The notes under the pieces: generated by a model
Databases searched by the model: none
Told to the model about the DNA's origin: nothing
The model's input: only the letters and a program-made list of their open reading frames with translations
Shown: positions 1 to 10,715 of the stretch, one piece after another
Numbering within the stretch: position 1 is the stretch's first letter
Layout of the letters: each line of letters begins with the position of its first letter
Made by a program: the position numbers and the translations under genes
Origin: Cannabis sativa
Taxonomy: Eukaryota; Streptophyta; Magnoliopsida; Rosales; Cannabaceae
Assembly: GCF_029168945.1 (NCBI RefSeq)
Contig: NC_083602.1
Coordinates: 29,747,323 to 29,811,322 of the forward strand
Direction of reading: 5' to 3'
Length of the DNA: 64,000 nucleotides

Positions 1-547
1 AAGTCAGTTGATGGAGATACAGTTCTAATGGATAATGATCATTCATGCAGGGTCATTAGAACTGGGAAGGTGGCCATCAAATAGTATGATGGCGCAATCA
101 AGGTGCTAATGAACGTATGGCACATCTTGGACCTTAGACGAAACCTCATATTTCTGGGTGCTCTTAAGGACGAAGGATACAGATACAAGTCCATGCACGG
201 AAGTTTGAGGATCACCAAAGGTTCTTTGGTAGTGATGATAGGTGAAAAGATTAATGGTTTATATGTTCTCCAAGGAGAGATTGTCCCAGCTGGAGAAGCA
301 AGTATGGTGAAAGGACTAGAATCATATATGAAATTGTGGCATCACAGACTTGGACAAATCAGTGAACAAGGCCTCAAAGAATTACATAAACAAGGTATAA
401 TTGAAAATTTAAATTCTTGTGCCTTAGCATTTTGTGAAGCTTGTGTTCTAGGGAAACAACATAAGTTGAAGTTCATTCTAGTAAGGCACACGACTAAAAA
501 AATACTTGAGTATGCGCATGCTGATCTTTGGGGGCCATATAGAGTGC
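1..547 (+). pseudogene. Ty1/copia polyprotein fragment: protease end, GAG-pre-integrase, integrase start
   Basis: This is the left part of a decayed copia polyprotein that enters from outside the window. The readable frame covers the tail of the protease region, then a GAG-pre-integrase domain with the typical LWHHRLGQIS and FCEACVLGKQHKLKF blocks (His/Cys zinc-binding positions), then the first residues of the integrase core (HADLWGP). An in-frame stop precedes the ATG at 103, so the start at 103 is not a biological start. Translation breaks at 547 because a family-A solo LTR is inserted there. The reading resumes after 2423 in the expected order, so both halves belong to one element. The protease active-site motif lies upstream of the window. 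Confidence 0.9.
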
Positions 548-2423
548 TGTTGGAATTTATTTTACCAGGATCTTAGATCTACTCACAAGTATGTTGTTTA
601 ACACCCTAAATATGAACTTTCTAAAATAATAAATTAAACCCATATAAAGTTAAGAAAACCTTACATTGATGCAGCGGAATTAATGTCTCCTTCCACTCAG
701 ATCTCTAACCCTTGTATCCTTTCTGTAGCAGAGTATTATCAAGATCTGAGCCCGAATGTCCTTCTTCTTCAAGTTTGATCCTTCACAGTCTTCCAATCTA
801 TGATTGAGTTACTGCTTGCTGTGTGTGGGCACTTACTCTTTCACTAGGGTTCAAAATTTATGAAGAGAAAAGAGAGAAGAGGGTTTCGGCCTATAGAAGA
901 AAATAGGGAAGGCTCTGTTTTTCTGAAGAGAGAAATTTCTGTCAGATGATGTTATGAAAAGCATGTGATTTGACTGAGCCATCACTTTCTATTTATAGGC
1001 AACTACTAGGTTTAGGTTAGGAATTATTTGGCATTAAAATAATGAAAATATTAATTTGAAAATCCACAAATAGTGGCCGACCATGGTGTAGTTTATGGGC
1101 CACTTGATTTTGCAGTTTTATCAAATTTTATTTCTATTTTCTCAAAAATGCCAATTTTCCAATTCTAACCATTTAAATGCCAAAACTAATTATTTAATAA
1201 CTAAAATAGATTATTAAATAATATTGTCATTTAATTTAATTATTAACTAGACATATAAAGTCCATTAATAAATAAATAAACCTAGAATCTCTTTTCTTTA
1301 CAATTTCACCCCTGCTTAGTGAAAATTCACAAATTAGACATAGTCTAACTTTAGAATTATAATTGATCAATCACGAATCAATTAATGAGTCTTACAAGCA
1401 GAATGTTCTCAACTAGAATGGGGACCATGGATCTATATGCTGAGCTTCCAATAAGTGAACCAAATTTACCAAGTAAATTCCTACTTATTAATTCTTCGTT
1501 GAATCCACTCTTAGAACTTAGAATTGCACTCTCAGACTTATATAGAGCATATTATATGTTCCACGATATCAATATGCTATCTCATTTAACCATTGTTATA
1601 ATCTTATTGTGATTTAAAGATCCTCTATATAGATGATCTACATCGAGATGGGATTTCTTTACCGTTCTCACCCCTCAATGTATTTTGCCCCTTAAAACAC
1701 TTAGTTACCTGTAAATGGTGTTTAATGATCTAATAATTAGTCAGTTAAATAAGAGCTCATCCATTTACTTCTATTTGCTAAGCTCGAAGGGAATCATCAC
1801 TTGACTTCTATACACCAGTAGAAGCTATAGATTCCATATTTATGTTCAGCACTCCCACTCAATCATACTATCATGTTCCCAAAATATACGTATCACCCTG
1901 ACCTAAAAGTAGGCTTAACTAATAAATCAAAGAACATGAATAGCACTCCTGAGTTGAGCCTAAGCATATCAGGATTTAGATTCTTTTAATCTTAAGATCA
2001 ACTACTGATATTGACTTGGAAAGATATATATAACGGTAAGTTTGTAATATCTTAACTTAGTTGCAATATCGGTCCAGTCCAATGTATACTCCATACATTC
2101 GAAACTAGTATACCTTACTAATGTCCTGGAAAGAACATAACACTTACTCCAAGTGTAAGTACACAACATCGCTGATTATCACATTGGTGTAAATCCAATA
2201 ACACTGATGAAACAGGGACCAAGTCTTTTGATTCCACTGTGTTGACGATACTGTAATTGTGAATAAACATATGATCTGGATTTAACTGATTTTGTGTATA
2301 AATGTAATAAACATATTAAACCATTAGCATGTAAAATTCATGCAAACATCAATCACTTCAAATTCCTTATATTGATAACTAATCAGATTGTAAAGAGTTT
2401 TATTTAGGGCATAAAACCCAACA
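548..2423 (-). mobile_element. Solo LTR, copia family A, inserted in copia integrase
   Basis: A 1,876-bp solo LTR starting TGTTGG and ending CCAACA, flanked by a perfect 5-bp target-site duplication AGTGC (543-547 and 2424-2428). It is collinear with the two LTRs of the full-length element at 42434-63327 and, in the opposite orientation, with the LTR at 6524. Orientation is assigned from the full-length copy, whose gag lies on the minus strand. No internal sequence remains, which fits LTR-LTR recombination. The ORF at 1385-1612 is a chance frame in the LTR. Confidence 0.95.
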
Positions 2424-3110
2424 AGTGCCTACTCACTCTAGTAAGCAATATTTTCTTTCAATGGTTGATGATTATAGTCGATGTGTTTGGACCTACTTGC
2501 TAACCACTAAGGATGAGTGTTTGGAATAGTTTAGAATTTGAAAAACTCAGGTGGAAAACCAAACCAATCTTAAAATTAAGAACGTTATGACTGATAATGG
2601 GTTGGAGTTTGTTAACTCGGAATTTAACAAGATGTGTCAAGAATTTGGCATCACTAGGTATAGAACCGTAGTGAAGACCTGTGAGCAAAATGGTGTTGCT
2701 AAAAAGATGAACGGAACCTTGTTGAACAAAGTTAGATGTTTATAATTCAGTTCTAGGTTAGGAAAACCATTTTGGGAGGAAGCCTTAGCAACTGCAACCT
2801 ACCTTATTAACAGGAGCCCAAATAGAGTTTTAGACCTTAAGACACCTTTATGAAATATGGTACAACAGGACCCCCAACCTAATTTATTTAAGAACTTTTG
2901 GGTGTACTGCATATGTACACCAATCCATTGACAAGCTAGAACCTAGGTCTGTGAAAGGAACTTTTCTAGGTTATGCCTTAGGAACCAAGGGGTAAAGAAT
3001 CTACATTACTAGGAAAGGTAAACCAAAGGTTATGATTGCTAGAAATGTTATTTTCAATGAGTTAGAATATCCTCACTTGACCTCTAGGAAGGGTAGTGTA
3101 TCTCCGTGTG
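2424..3110 (+). pseudogene. copia integrase core, decayed
   Basis: This continues the integrase interrupted at 547. It shows the MVDDYSR block (first catalytic Asp), then TDNGLEF (second catalytic Asp) near 2593. The third block reads NGVAKKMN where the family normally has NGVAERMN, so the catalytic Glu is replaced by Lys. Stops interrupt the frame (for example near 2529 and 2742), and the C-terminal integrase segment (YLINRSPN) is also broken. The element cannot encode a working integrase. Confidence 0.88.
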
Positions 3111-3319
3111 TTATAGGAAAAATAGGAAATAAAGAGACTGCAAGTGTAGAAGTGGAGTGCGGAATGAAGCTCCTAGAAGAAGGTTCACAGGCGAAAGATA
3201 GTGTGGAACCGGAAGACAATGGGTAGATGGAAGTCGTTGTGGAGCCGGAAGAACAAGATAACAAAGACCAAACAGAGGTGCCAAAAGGGTTTGGACAGAC
3301 AACTCTGGAAGGTTATTAG

Positions 3320-4980
3320 TTGGCTCGTGATAGAACCCAAAGAGGGATTCATCCTCCAACTAGGTCTGCGGAAGTATACATAATAACATTTGCACTAGCG
3401 GTAGTTCAACAAACTGAAATTGAAGAGTCCAAAAGTTATGAAGAGGCAATTTTAGGTGGAAACAAGTCTAAATGGCTCCAGGCTGTGGATGAGGAGATGG
3501 ATTCTCTATGGAAGAACAAGGCCTGGTAGTTGTGTCGAGGCCGGAGAACAAGAAAATTGTGGAGTGCAAATGGATTCTCAAGGTGAAAGAGAGAATCAAT
3601 GAGAATGAACCTATGAGGTTCAAAGCCGGATTAGTGGCTAAGGGTTTTACTTAGGTGGAAGGTATAGACTATACTGAAATCTTCTCACCTGTGGTAAAAT
3701 ACAAGACGATAAGGTTGATGTTGTCCTTAGCAGCACATTTGGAGTTTGAAGTTGAACAACTTGATGTCAAGACTGCTTTTCTAAATGGATTCTTGGATGA
3801 AGATATCTATATGAAGCAACCACCTGGGTTTCAGGTGGAAGAGAAAGGAGTTGAATCAGTGTGCAAGCTTAATAGATCTTTATGTGGTTTAAACAGTCCT
3901 CAAGGTAATGGAATAAAAGATTCGATACGTATATGATCAGATCGAGTTCAAACTATCCGCATACAATCACTGCTTATATTTTAAGAATCTAAAGCAATCT
4001 ACAGTTGTGTTCTTATTGCTCTATGTGGATAATATGCTCATCATGAGTAAAGACAAATCAATGATCAAAAGTATAAAAGCCAAGCTTAAGAGAGAATTTG
4101 AGATGAAAGAGCTTGGGCCAGTTTAAAAAATACTTGGTATCGAAGTCTCACGGTACTGGAAGGAATGAACTATTAGTTTGAAGAAGTCTAGGTACATCAA
4201 GAAGATTATTCAGAAGTTCAAAATGGAAGATGCAAAGAGTACATCTGTTCCTTTAGGAGGTCAGTTTATTCTGTCAAATGAATAATGCCTTAACAATATG
4301 AAGAGAGAGAAGAAATGAAGGATGTATCATATGCAGTGGTTCTTGGATGCTTAATGTACGTGATGGTGAGCATGAGACGGGACATAACTCACGCTTTAAG
4401 CATCCTAAGCAGGTTCATGTCCAATCTGGGCATGGAACATTTGAAAGCCCTTAAATGGTTACTGAGATATTTAAAGAGCACATGGGATTATGGTCTGACC
4501 TATGAGAAAGGAAAAAGAGAATTGGAGTTCGTGGATGCGGACTATGCCTCGAATAGAGATACAAGAAAATTAACCACCTTTTATGTTTTCTTGAGAAACT
4601 AGAACTGTATATGCTCGAAGGCTTAGTTATAGTCTGTGGTTACTCTTTCCACCACGGAACCAGAATTCATGACAACTACGAAAGCTTTTAAAGAAGTGTT
4701 ATGGCTTCGGGGAATACTTTATGAGTTGAAACAAATCAAAAGAAGAGTGATTGTGTATTCTTACAGCTAGTCATCCATCCATCTATGTAAGAATTCGATT
4801 TATCATGAAAAGAGCAAGCATATAGATATAAGACTCCACTGGATTAGAGAAAAGATAGAAGAAGGGTTGGTTAATTTAGAGAAGGTCAGTACTGAAGATA
4901 ATCCTACTGATGTTGGGACTAAGGTCTTAACCTTAAACGAGTTCAAGCATTGCTTAAACTTGATCAATCTTAAAAGTTAG
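3320..4980 (+). pseudogene. copia reverse transcriptase and RNase H, decayed
   Basis: Fragments of the copia RT are clear: VEGIDYTEIFSPVVK, QLDVKTAFLNGFLDEDIYMKQP and the C-terminal part. The catalytic YVDD box reads YVDN near 4023, so the second Asp is lost. RNase H follows: a GCLMYVMVSMRRDI block, the VDADYASNRDTRK block near 4530, and a degraded EPEFMTTTKAFKEVLWLR block near 4660. The last recognisable residues (EDNPTDVGTKVL, FKHCLNLI) end about 4975. Several stops and frameshifts separate the pieces. The 3' LTR candidate follows about 90 bp downstream. Confidence 0.88.
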
Positions 4981-5496
4981 TATACTGAGATTCCTAGAAC
5001 ACCAACTAATAATGGCTGAATTCTTTCTTCATCGTCATCATTTTTTTAATTCAAAGTAACTAGGTGGAATTTGTAGTATAGTTCCTCCAAATGAAAAAGT
5101 CTCCATTTTCGTCAGTTTACTCGTGGTACCAAAATGAGTCTCGTAGAATGATAGTCCCGGAAGGAAGTTCTTGGATGTCTATCATGTCCACTCTGAGTCC
5201 AGTCTTCATGATAGCTAGTCCTTCCCTAGAAAGGAGTTCCAGCTAGCTAGTTATCCCTCTTAGAATGATAGATCTGGATAGTCGTTTTCAGTGAACTTAT
5301 ATCCTATCCGAAAGTGTCTTCAGTAAGTGTCTTTGGTCCGTGAGTCTGGAAGCTCGTTCATGATCCCGGAGGCCTTAGTACTTACGTTGACATAGAGACT
5401 TTGCTAAATGAGGAGTTGGTTAAGTTAGTTATTTCTAACTAACTTAAACAACCTTGTTTCTTGCAGTCACCGACTTTAGGATCCTGATCCTAAGGC

Positions 5497-5504
5497 TATA
5501 AATA
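5497..5504 (+). promoter_or_regulatory. TATA box of candidate LTR promoter
   Basis: TATAAATA lies inside the candidate LTR, about 60 bp upstream of the GA-rich tract that would be in its transcript. The placement is typical of a plant LTR promoter. Confidence 0.4.
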
Positions 5505-5564
5505 CCACCTTAACTCAACACTTGGAAATACGACTAAAAATTAGGAGTTGGAGAACTCTATTTA

Positions 5565-5565
<1 letters not shown>

Positions 5566-5619
<54 letters not shown>
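5566..5619 (+). repeat. (GA)n microsatellite
   Basis: An uninterrupted GA dinucleotide run of about 26 units inside the candidate copia LTR, downstream of its TATA box. Confidence 0.95.
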
Positions 5620-5622
<3 letters not shown>

Positions 5623-5888
5623 GGTTTGGATTGTGTAAGAAGAATCTTCTGTAGATGAAGAATATTATTGGGTGAAACTGTGAGAGTTGAAACATTTTGT
5701 GAGAACTCATCAGAGAATCATCTCGATTGTATTGTACCTATTCTAGCTGAATCAATAAAGAAGGATTACAGTGGTGTTCCAGAACTGGAGTAGAGCCATA
5801 GATCACATCGATCAATCAGACTTGAACCACTATATATCTTGGTGTTGATTTCTTTATTTTCTACATTTAGTATTTTCTGGTTTTTACA

Positions 5889-6019
5889 CTCTGTTTGCCC
5901 CTGTTTTATCTCTGATAATTGTCCTTGTTGTTAATTTTGTCATTACTAATTGTTTGATTATTTAAAATTTTAAATTTGATTCTACACCATTAGTCTTAAC
6001 TTTCCCACATTATTTTTAA
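5889..6019. other. Short non-coding spacer
   Basis: AT-rich sequence between the candidate LTR and the MITE. No gene is seen. Its last nine bases are the left target-site duplication of the MITE. Confidence 0.6.
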
Positions 6020-6416
6020 GGCTAATTAGTAATTTTCCCCCAGAACTTTGACATATACCAAATCATGCCCCTTGAACTTTTTTTGCCGTTAAAAATTTCC
6101 CCTGAACTATTGAAATTGTTAGATTTAAGAACTTTTGTCTAATTTCATTCAATTTTACTGTTTCAGTGATTGTTTATGTACTAAACCATGCTCCCCAGAC
6201 TTTGATATCTACCAAATCGTTCCCCTCAAACTTTGATATGTACTAAATCATGCCTCCTAAACTTTCATCCATGTTAGAATTTTTTTACTAAAATTAGACA
6301 AAAGTCCTTAAATCTAACAATCTTAATAGTTCAGGGGAAATTTTTAACGGCCAAAAAAGTTCAGGGGGCATGATTTAGTACATGTCAAAGTTCAGGGAAA
6401 AAATTACTAATTAGCC
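6020..6416. mobile_element. Mutator-type MITE with long terminal inverted repeats
   Basis: A 397-bp non-coding element with terminal inverted repeats of about 125 bp starting GGCTAATTAGTAATTTT at both ends. It is flanked by a perfect 9-bp target-site duplication TATTTTTAA (6011-6019 and 6417-6425). A 9-bp TSD with long TIRs is the hallmark of Mutator-like (MULE) non-autonomous elements. The arms also share internal blocks (TTTCCCCTGAACTATT, GATTTAAG, TTTTGTCTAATTT) with only scattered mismatches. It carries no coding capacity and would need a transposase supplied in trans. Confidence 0.92.
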
Positions 6417-7957
6417 TATTTTTAATATTTTATTATTAAATTTTAGTTAACATGTTCTTTTGCATTAAATAACTTGCATTATTATTATTATTAAATTTTA
6501 TATTTACCTTTGCATTATTATTATGTTGGGTTTTATGTCCTAAATAAAACTCATTTCAATATAATCAGATTTACTTATTAATATAGATCAGAAATAACAT
6601 TTAATGTTGCATGGTTCACATGATTTATTTCATGATTATATGTACATAATGTATAGATTCATCTGAAACCCTTTTCACATACTTGATCCTGTTTATTGTG
6701 CCGTCAACACATTGGAAAGTAAACATGACTATGTGAATAAAGTTTCCTAGATTTATCAGACACAGGGTTTTACTGATATGATAATCTACAACAAGAGTTT
6801 ACTTGTATTTGGAGAAATACTATGTTCTTTCCAGAACATTGGTTAAAGTAAAGCTCAGGTTGGATGCTTGGAGTATGCATCGGAAGGGACCGATATTGAA
6901 CTTTGACTTAGATTTAATTAAACTTACCGTAAAATCTATTCAAGTCAATATCGCCTAGTTGATCCTAGATCAAATGATCTTAATCCTGTTATGATTAGGC
7001 TCAATCTTGAAAGGCTATTCGTGTTCTTTGATTTGTTAGTTAAGCCTACTTTTAGGTCAGGGTGATACGTACATTTTGGGAACACGGTAGTGCAATTGAG
7101 TGGGAGCGCTAGCATAAACATGGAATCTATAGCTTCTATCTGGCGAATAGTAAGCAAAGGATGATCACCTTCGAGCTTGACCAAACGAAAAATAAATGGT
7201 GGAGATCTCATTTCACATAAGTTGAAATATCATTTATACGGGGTCAAGTGTTTTAAGGATAAAATACATAGTAGGGTGTTACGGTAATTTAATCCCTTTA
7301 CTGTGTAGATCATTCATATAGAGGATAATTGATCAAATTAGGATTATAAAAATGGATAACTAATGATGTGTCTATATGGTGGAACATATAGAGCATTCTA
7401 TGTACTGCGAGTGCAATTCTAAGTTCTATGCGTGGATTCAACGAAGAATTAATAAGTCAGTGAATTTTAGTCCTAAATTCTTGATCTACTTATTGGAAGC
7501 TCGGTTATATAGACACATGGTCCCCCCACTAGTTGAGATAATATTGCTTGTAAGACTCATGTAATTGGTTTTGATTAATCAATTATAATTCTCAAATTAG
7601 ACTATGTCTATTTGTGAATTTTTCACTAAGTAAGGGCAAAATTGTAAAGAAAGAGTTTATAGGGGCATATTTGTTAATTATGATACTTTGTATGGTTCAA
7701 TTAATAAATATGATAAATGACAATATTATTTAATAATTATTTATAGTTATTAAATAGTTAGAATTGGCATTTAAATGGTTGAATTAGGAAATTGGCATTT
7801 TTGAGAAAATCAGATACAAAAGGTGTTAAAATTGCAAAATTGCAAAACCCAAGGCCCAATCCACTAAGGCATGGCCGGCCACCTATTGTGTGTGTTTTAA
7901 ATTGATTTTTTCATTATTTTAATGCCATATAATTCAAACCTAACCCTAGTGGAATGC

Positions 7958-7965
7958 TATAAATA
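7958..7965 (+). promoter_or_regulatory. TATA box of family-A LTR
   Basis: TATAAATA within the family-A LTR. The two LTRs of the full-length minus-strand copy have TATA-like sequences at the corresponding place on the minus strand. Confidence 0.45.
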
Positions 7966-8178
7966 GATAGTGAAGGCTTCAGAAAAATTAGACTTTTCTT
8001 CTGACACTTTTTGAATCAGATTAACTGAGCCTTCTCTCTCCCTATCTTTAGCTACCACTTCTTCTTTCTTCTTCCTTTGAATTTCGAAATCCTTAGTGAT
8101 TAGAGTAGTGCCCACACACATCAAGTGATACCTCAATCATAGTGAGGAAGATCGTGAAGAAAGATCATCAGCAAAGGT

Positions 8179-10433
8179 GTAAAGCCCGCTTAGTTAATTT
8201 GGAAATTAGCAGTTATTTATGTTAATCAGGAAATTATTTATAGATATTTAAATAATTTATTATTGATATTTATGGAATTCAGATATGCATAATTATGTCA
8301 TCAGCAGTTTTTATATTTCGCATTTCCGGTGTCCGGTATTTTGGAACTCGGCGTTTGGCTCAGTAGAAATCACAACTTAGTATGTTAGTATTTTGGGGAC
8401 GGGTTTTAGACATTGGGAATGTCGGGAATGGCCGGGAATTTAGAATGTCCCAAAAATACCCCTTTAGTATGATTTTTGTGATTTTATGGTGGAGGGGCAA
8501 AATGGTCTTTTTGCCCCATTAGTGTTTTGTCTTATATGAGTTTATTAAATGAATTAAATGTTTATTTATTTAATTGCTTTTGGCTGAAATGGGTTTAATA
8601 AAATGGCATTATTCTTCATTTCTTTTTTTTTTTCCAACACTTAGTCATTTTGAAAAGAAAATTCCAAAAATAGAAAAAACTCTCTCTCTCTCTTTTCCTC
8701 TCTTTTCGGCTGAGCTTGGGGGTTCAAAGCTGGGATTTTTGGTTGTGAATTCAAGTCATTTTAGCAAGATCAAAGTGAATTTTCTTTAAGGTAATTCTTG
8801 GCTTTAATCTCTTACTTGTTTTTCTTGAAAAAAATGATGAAAATGGATGAAAATGCATGTAGTTTTGGATGTTGTTGGCTGCTGTGTTTTCTGATTATTT
8901 TGTGTGATTCAAGCATGTTAAATTGATAGGAATTAAGCTATGTTGAAGGATGTAGGTTAGATTGTTAAGCTTTTAGTTTTTATGTGAAAAAGTATGAATT
9001 TTGGAAGGAAAATGTTGTGATTATTTTTACGTATTTATTCTTCATTGTTCTTGTTAGTTTGCAGAGGTGATATTATGCTTAGTTATGTTGAATTAAGTTG
9101 GTTTGCATGCTTGTTTAGGTGGTTTGCTCAAGCTTGAGTTTGGAACTCAAAGCTTGAGCTCCAATGGCAAATTTTGTATTTGTGGTTTCTGGGTAGGTTT
9201 GTTGCCTTGGATTTGTTCTTTAGGGTATTTAGAACAGGTCTGGAAAGTTTGGGACCAATTGGGTTTGAATTGGTCAAGTTAGGAGAATTTTAGTTGGCTG
9301 CCTGCGAGGAACCGGAATTCCGGTTGAGCATCCGGAATTCCGGATGGGGGTTCAGAATTTCCCAGAACCGGAATTCCGGTTGGGCAACCGGTCTGCCGGT
9401 TGGGGGATTTTTCAGAACCCTAGTTTTCCTCGTTTTTGGGTTTTTAGGGGTATTGCCATGCTTTTTATCGATAGGGAAACTTTTAGTTTCAAGTTTTAGT
9501 CCCCGGGAAGTGATTTAGCGTGTCACTTATAGCGTTGTGATTTTTATGGTTTAGGAGCCAGTAATCCGCCGTTCAGCTTCAGTTCCAGTCAGGTTGACCG
9601 GCACACCTGAAATCGGAATCCAGGTAAGATTAGTATAACAGTATGCATATGTAGATTACATGTTTAGCGTGCATGTAGGAAGCCTGCTAGATTACATTAG
9701 TTATGTATTTAGGCTTCGAACCATCCAACCCTGTCACGTCGGTACAGGCTGGAGTATGACCAGCAGCCGGAGTATGACCGGTTCGACCGATCAGGCTGAC
9801 ACTTGGTTGGTGGTTCAGTGCTATTGACCTATCCCGTCGGTACAGGCTGGAGTATGACCAGCAGCCGGAGTATGACCGGTTCGACCGATCAGGAGGATAC
9901 TTGTCAATAGTACCGTCCCCTGAACGTTCAAAACTCAGTACCATGTTGGACATGGCAGTAGTGCTCAGTACCATGTTGGACATGGCAGTAGCGGGACTCA
10001 GTATCGTGTTGGACACGGCAGTCAGTTTTATGTATGATATTATTATGCTTTTCTTACTGAGTCTGTCGACTCACAGTTTACGTTCATGTGTAGGTAAAGG
10101 CAAGGCTGTAGCTGATGGACCGTGACCGAGCATATGAGATTGTACATGTCGGGGCGGTTAGGCCTGGAGCGTACGATCCTCGGGACAGCAGGGCTGAGAT
10201 TTTTGTAACTGTCGTTAGACGACTTTATTTTGATGTAAAAGTTGAACAGTTAAAACGTTTGTAAATATTTTTATAAATCGGGATCCCGAGACTTTTTGCA
10301 AAATGGTTTATAAGTTAATGAAAAAGCAAAATTTTAATTAATCACGTTTTTCCATAAACCTCGTTGACTAGCAACGAGCTGCACAGTACGTTTAAAAATC
10401 ACGTAATACGCCTAAGATAGTTAGGGTGTTACA
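8179..10433 (+). repeat. 5' LTR of gypsy-1
   Basis: 2,255 bp, TGTAAAGCCC...GTGTTACA. It holds a cluster of CCGGAATTCCGG palindromes (9310-9401), a 98-bp-period repeat (9738-9893) and three short hairpin repeats (9941-10017). It matches the 3' LTR at 15416-17648 closely except at clustered CAG/CTG/CCGG sites. Confidence 0.96.
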
Positions 10434-10436
10434 ACT

Positions 10437-10449
10437 TGGTATCAGAGCC
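10437..10449 (+). other. Primer-binding site of gypsy-1 (initiator-Met tRNA)
   Basis: TGGTATCAGAGCC, three bases after the 5' LTR. It is the reverse complement of the 3' end of plant initiator methionine tRNA, the usual primer for these elements. Confidence 0.93.
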
Positions 10450-10715
10450 GCCAGGTTGTCTTCCGAAGATCGTCACGACATGTACAATCATCATCAGCAG
10501 TTAGCTCGGTTCACGGTTCAGTAAGCCTTTATTGCTTTAGTAGTTTATTTTATTCAGTTATGAAAAAGAAAAGCCTGTTAGGAAGCATGTTAGTAGCCTG
10601 ATAGTAGAATAGGCGCATGTTTCATTTCTAATTTCCAAATTAAGCGGCATTAGTAAGCTCGCCTTGAATACGACCTGATATGCCAACTCTTGGTTTCGCA
10701 GGCGGTTCTAACTAG

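Larger units (their letters stand above)
5072..5888 (+). repeat. Candidate 3' LTR of the copia element at 1-4980
   Basis: The 817-bp interval begins TGTAGTATAG just after a purine-rich stretch (TAGGTGGAATT) and ends TTTTTACA, so it has TG...CA termini. It sits where the 3' LTR of the upstream copia polyprotein should be. It contains a TATAAATA box at 5497-5504 and a downstream (GA)n tract, as expected for a promoter followed by a transcribed leader. The matching 5' LTR would lie left of the window, so neither the LTR pair nor the TSD can be checked. Confidence 0.5.

Noticed and set aside
9941..10017. Possible CRISPR-like short repeat array
   Set aside because: Only three diverged units with no unique spacers of constant length, inside a plant LTR; explained as LTR hairpins.
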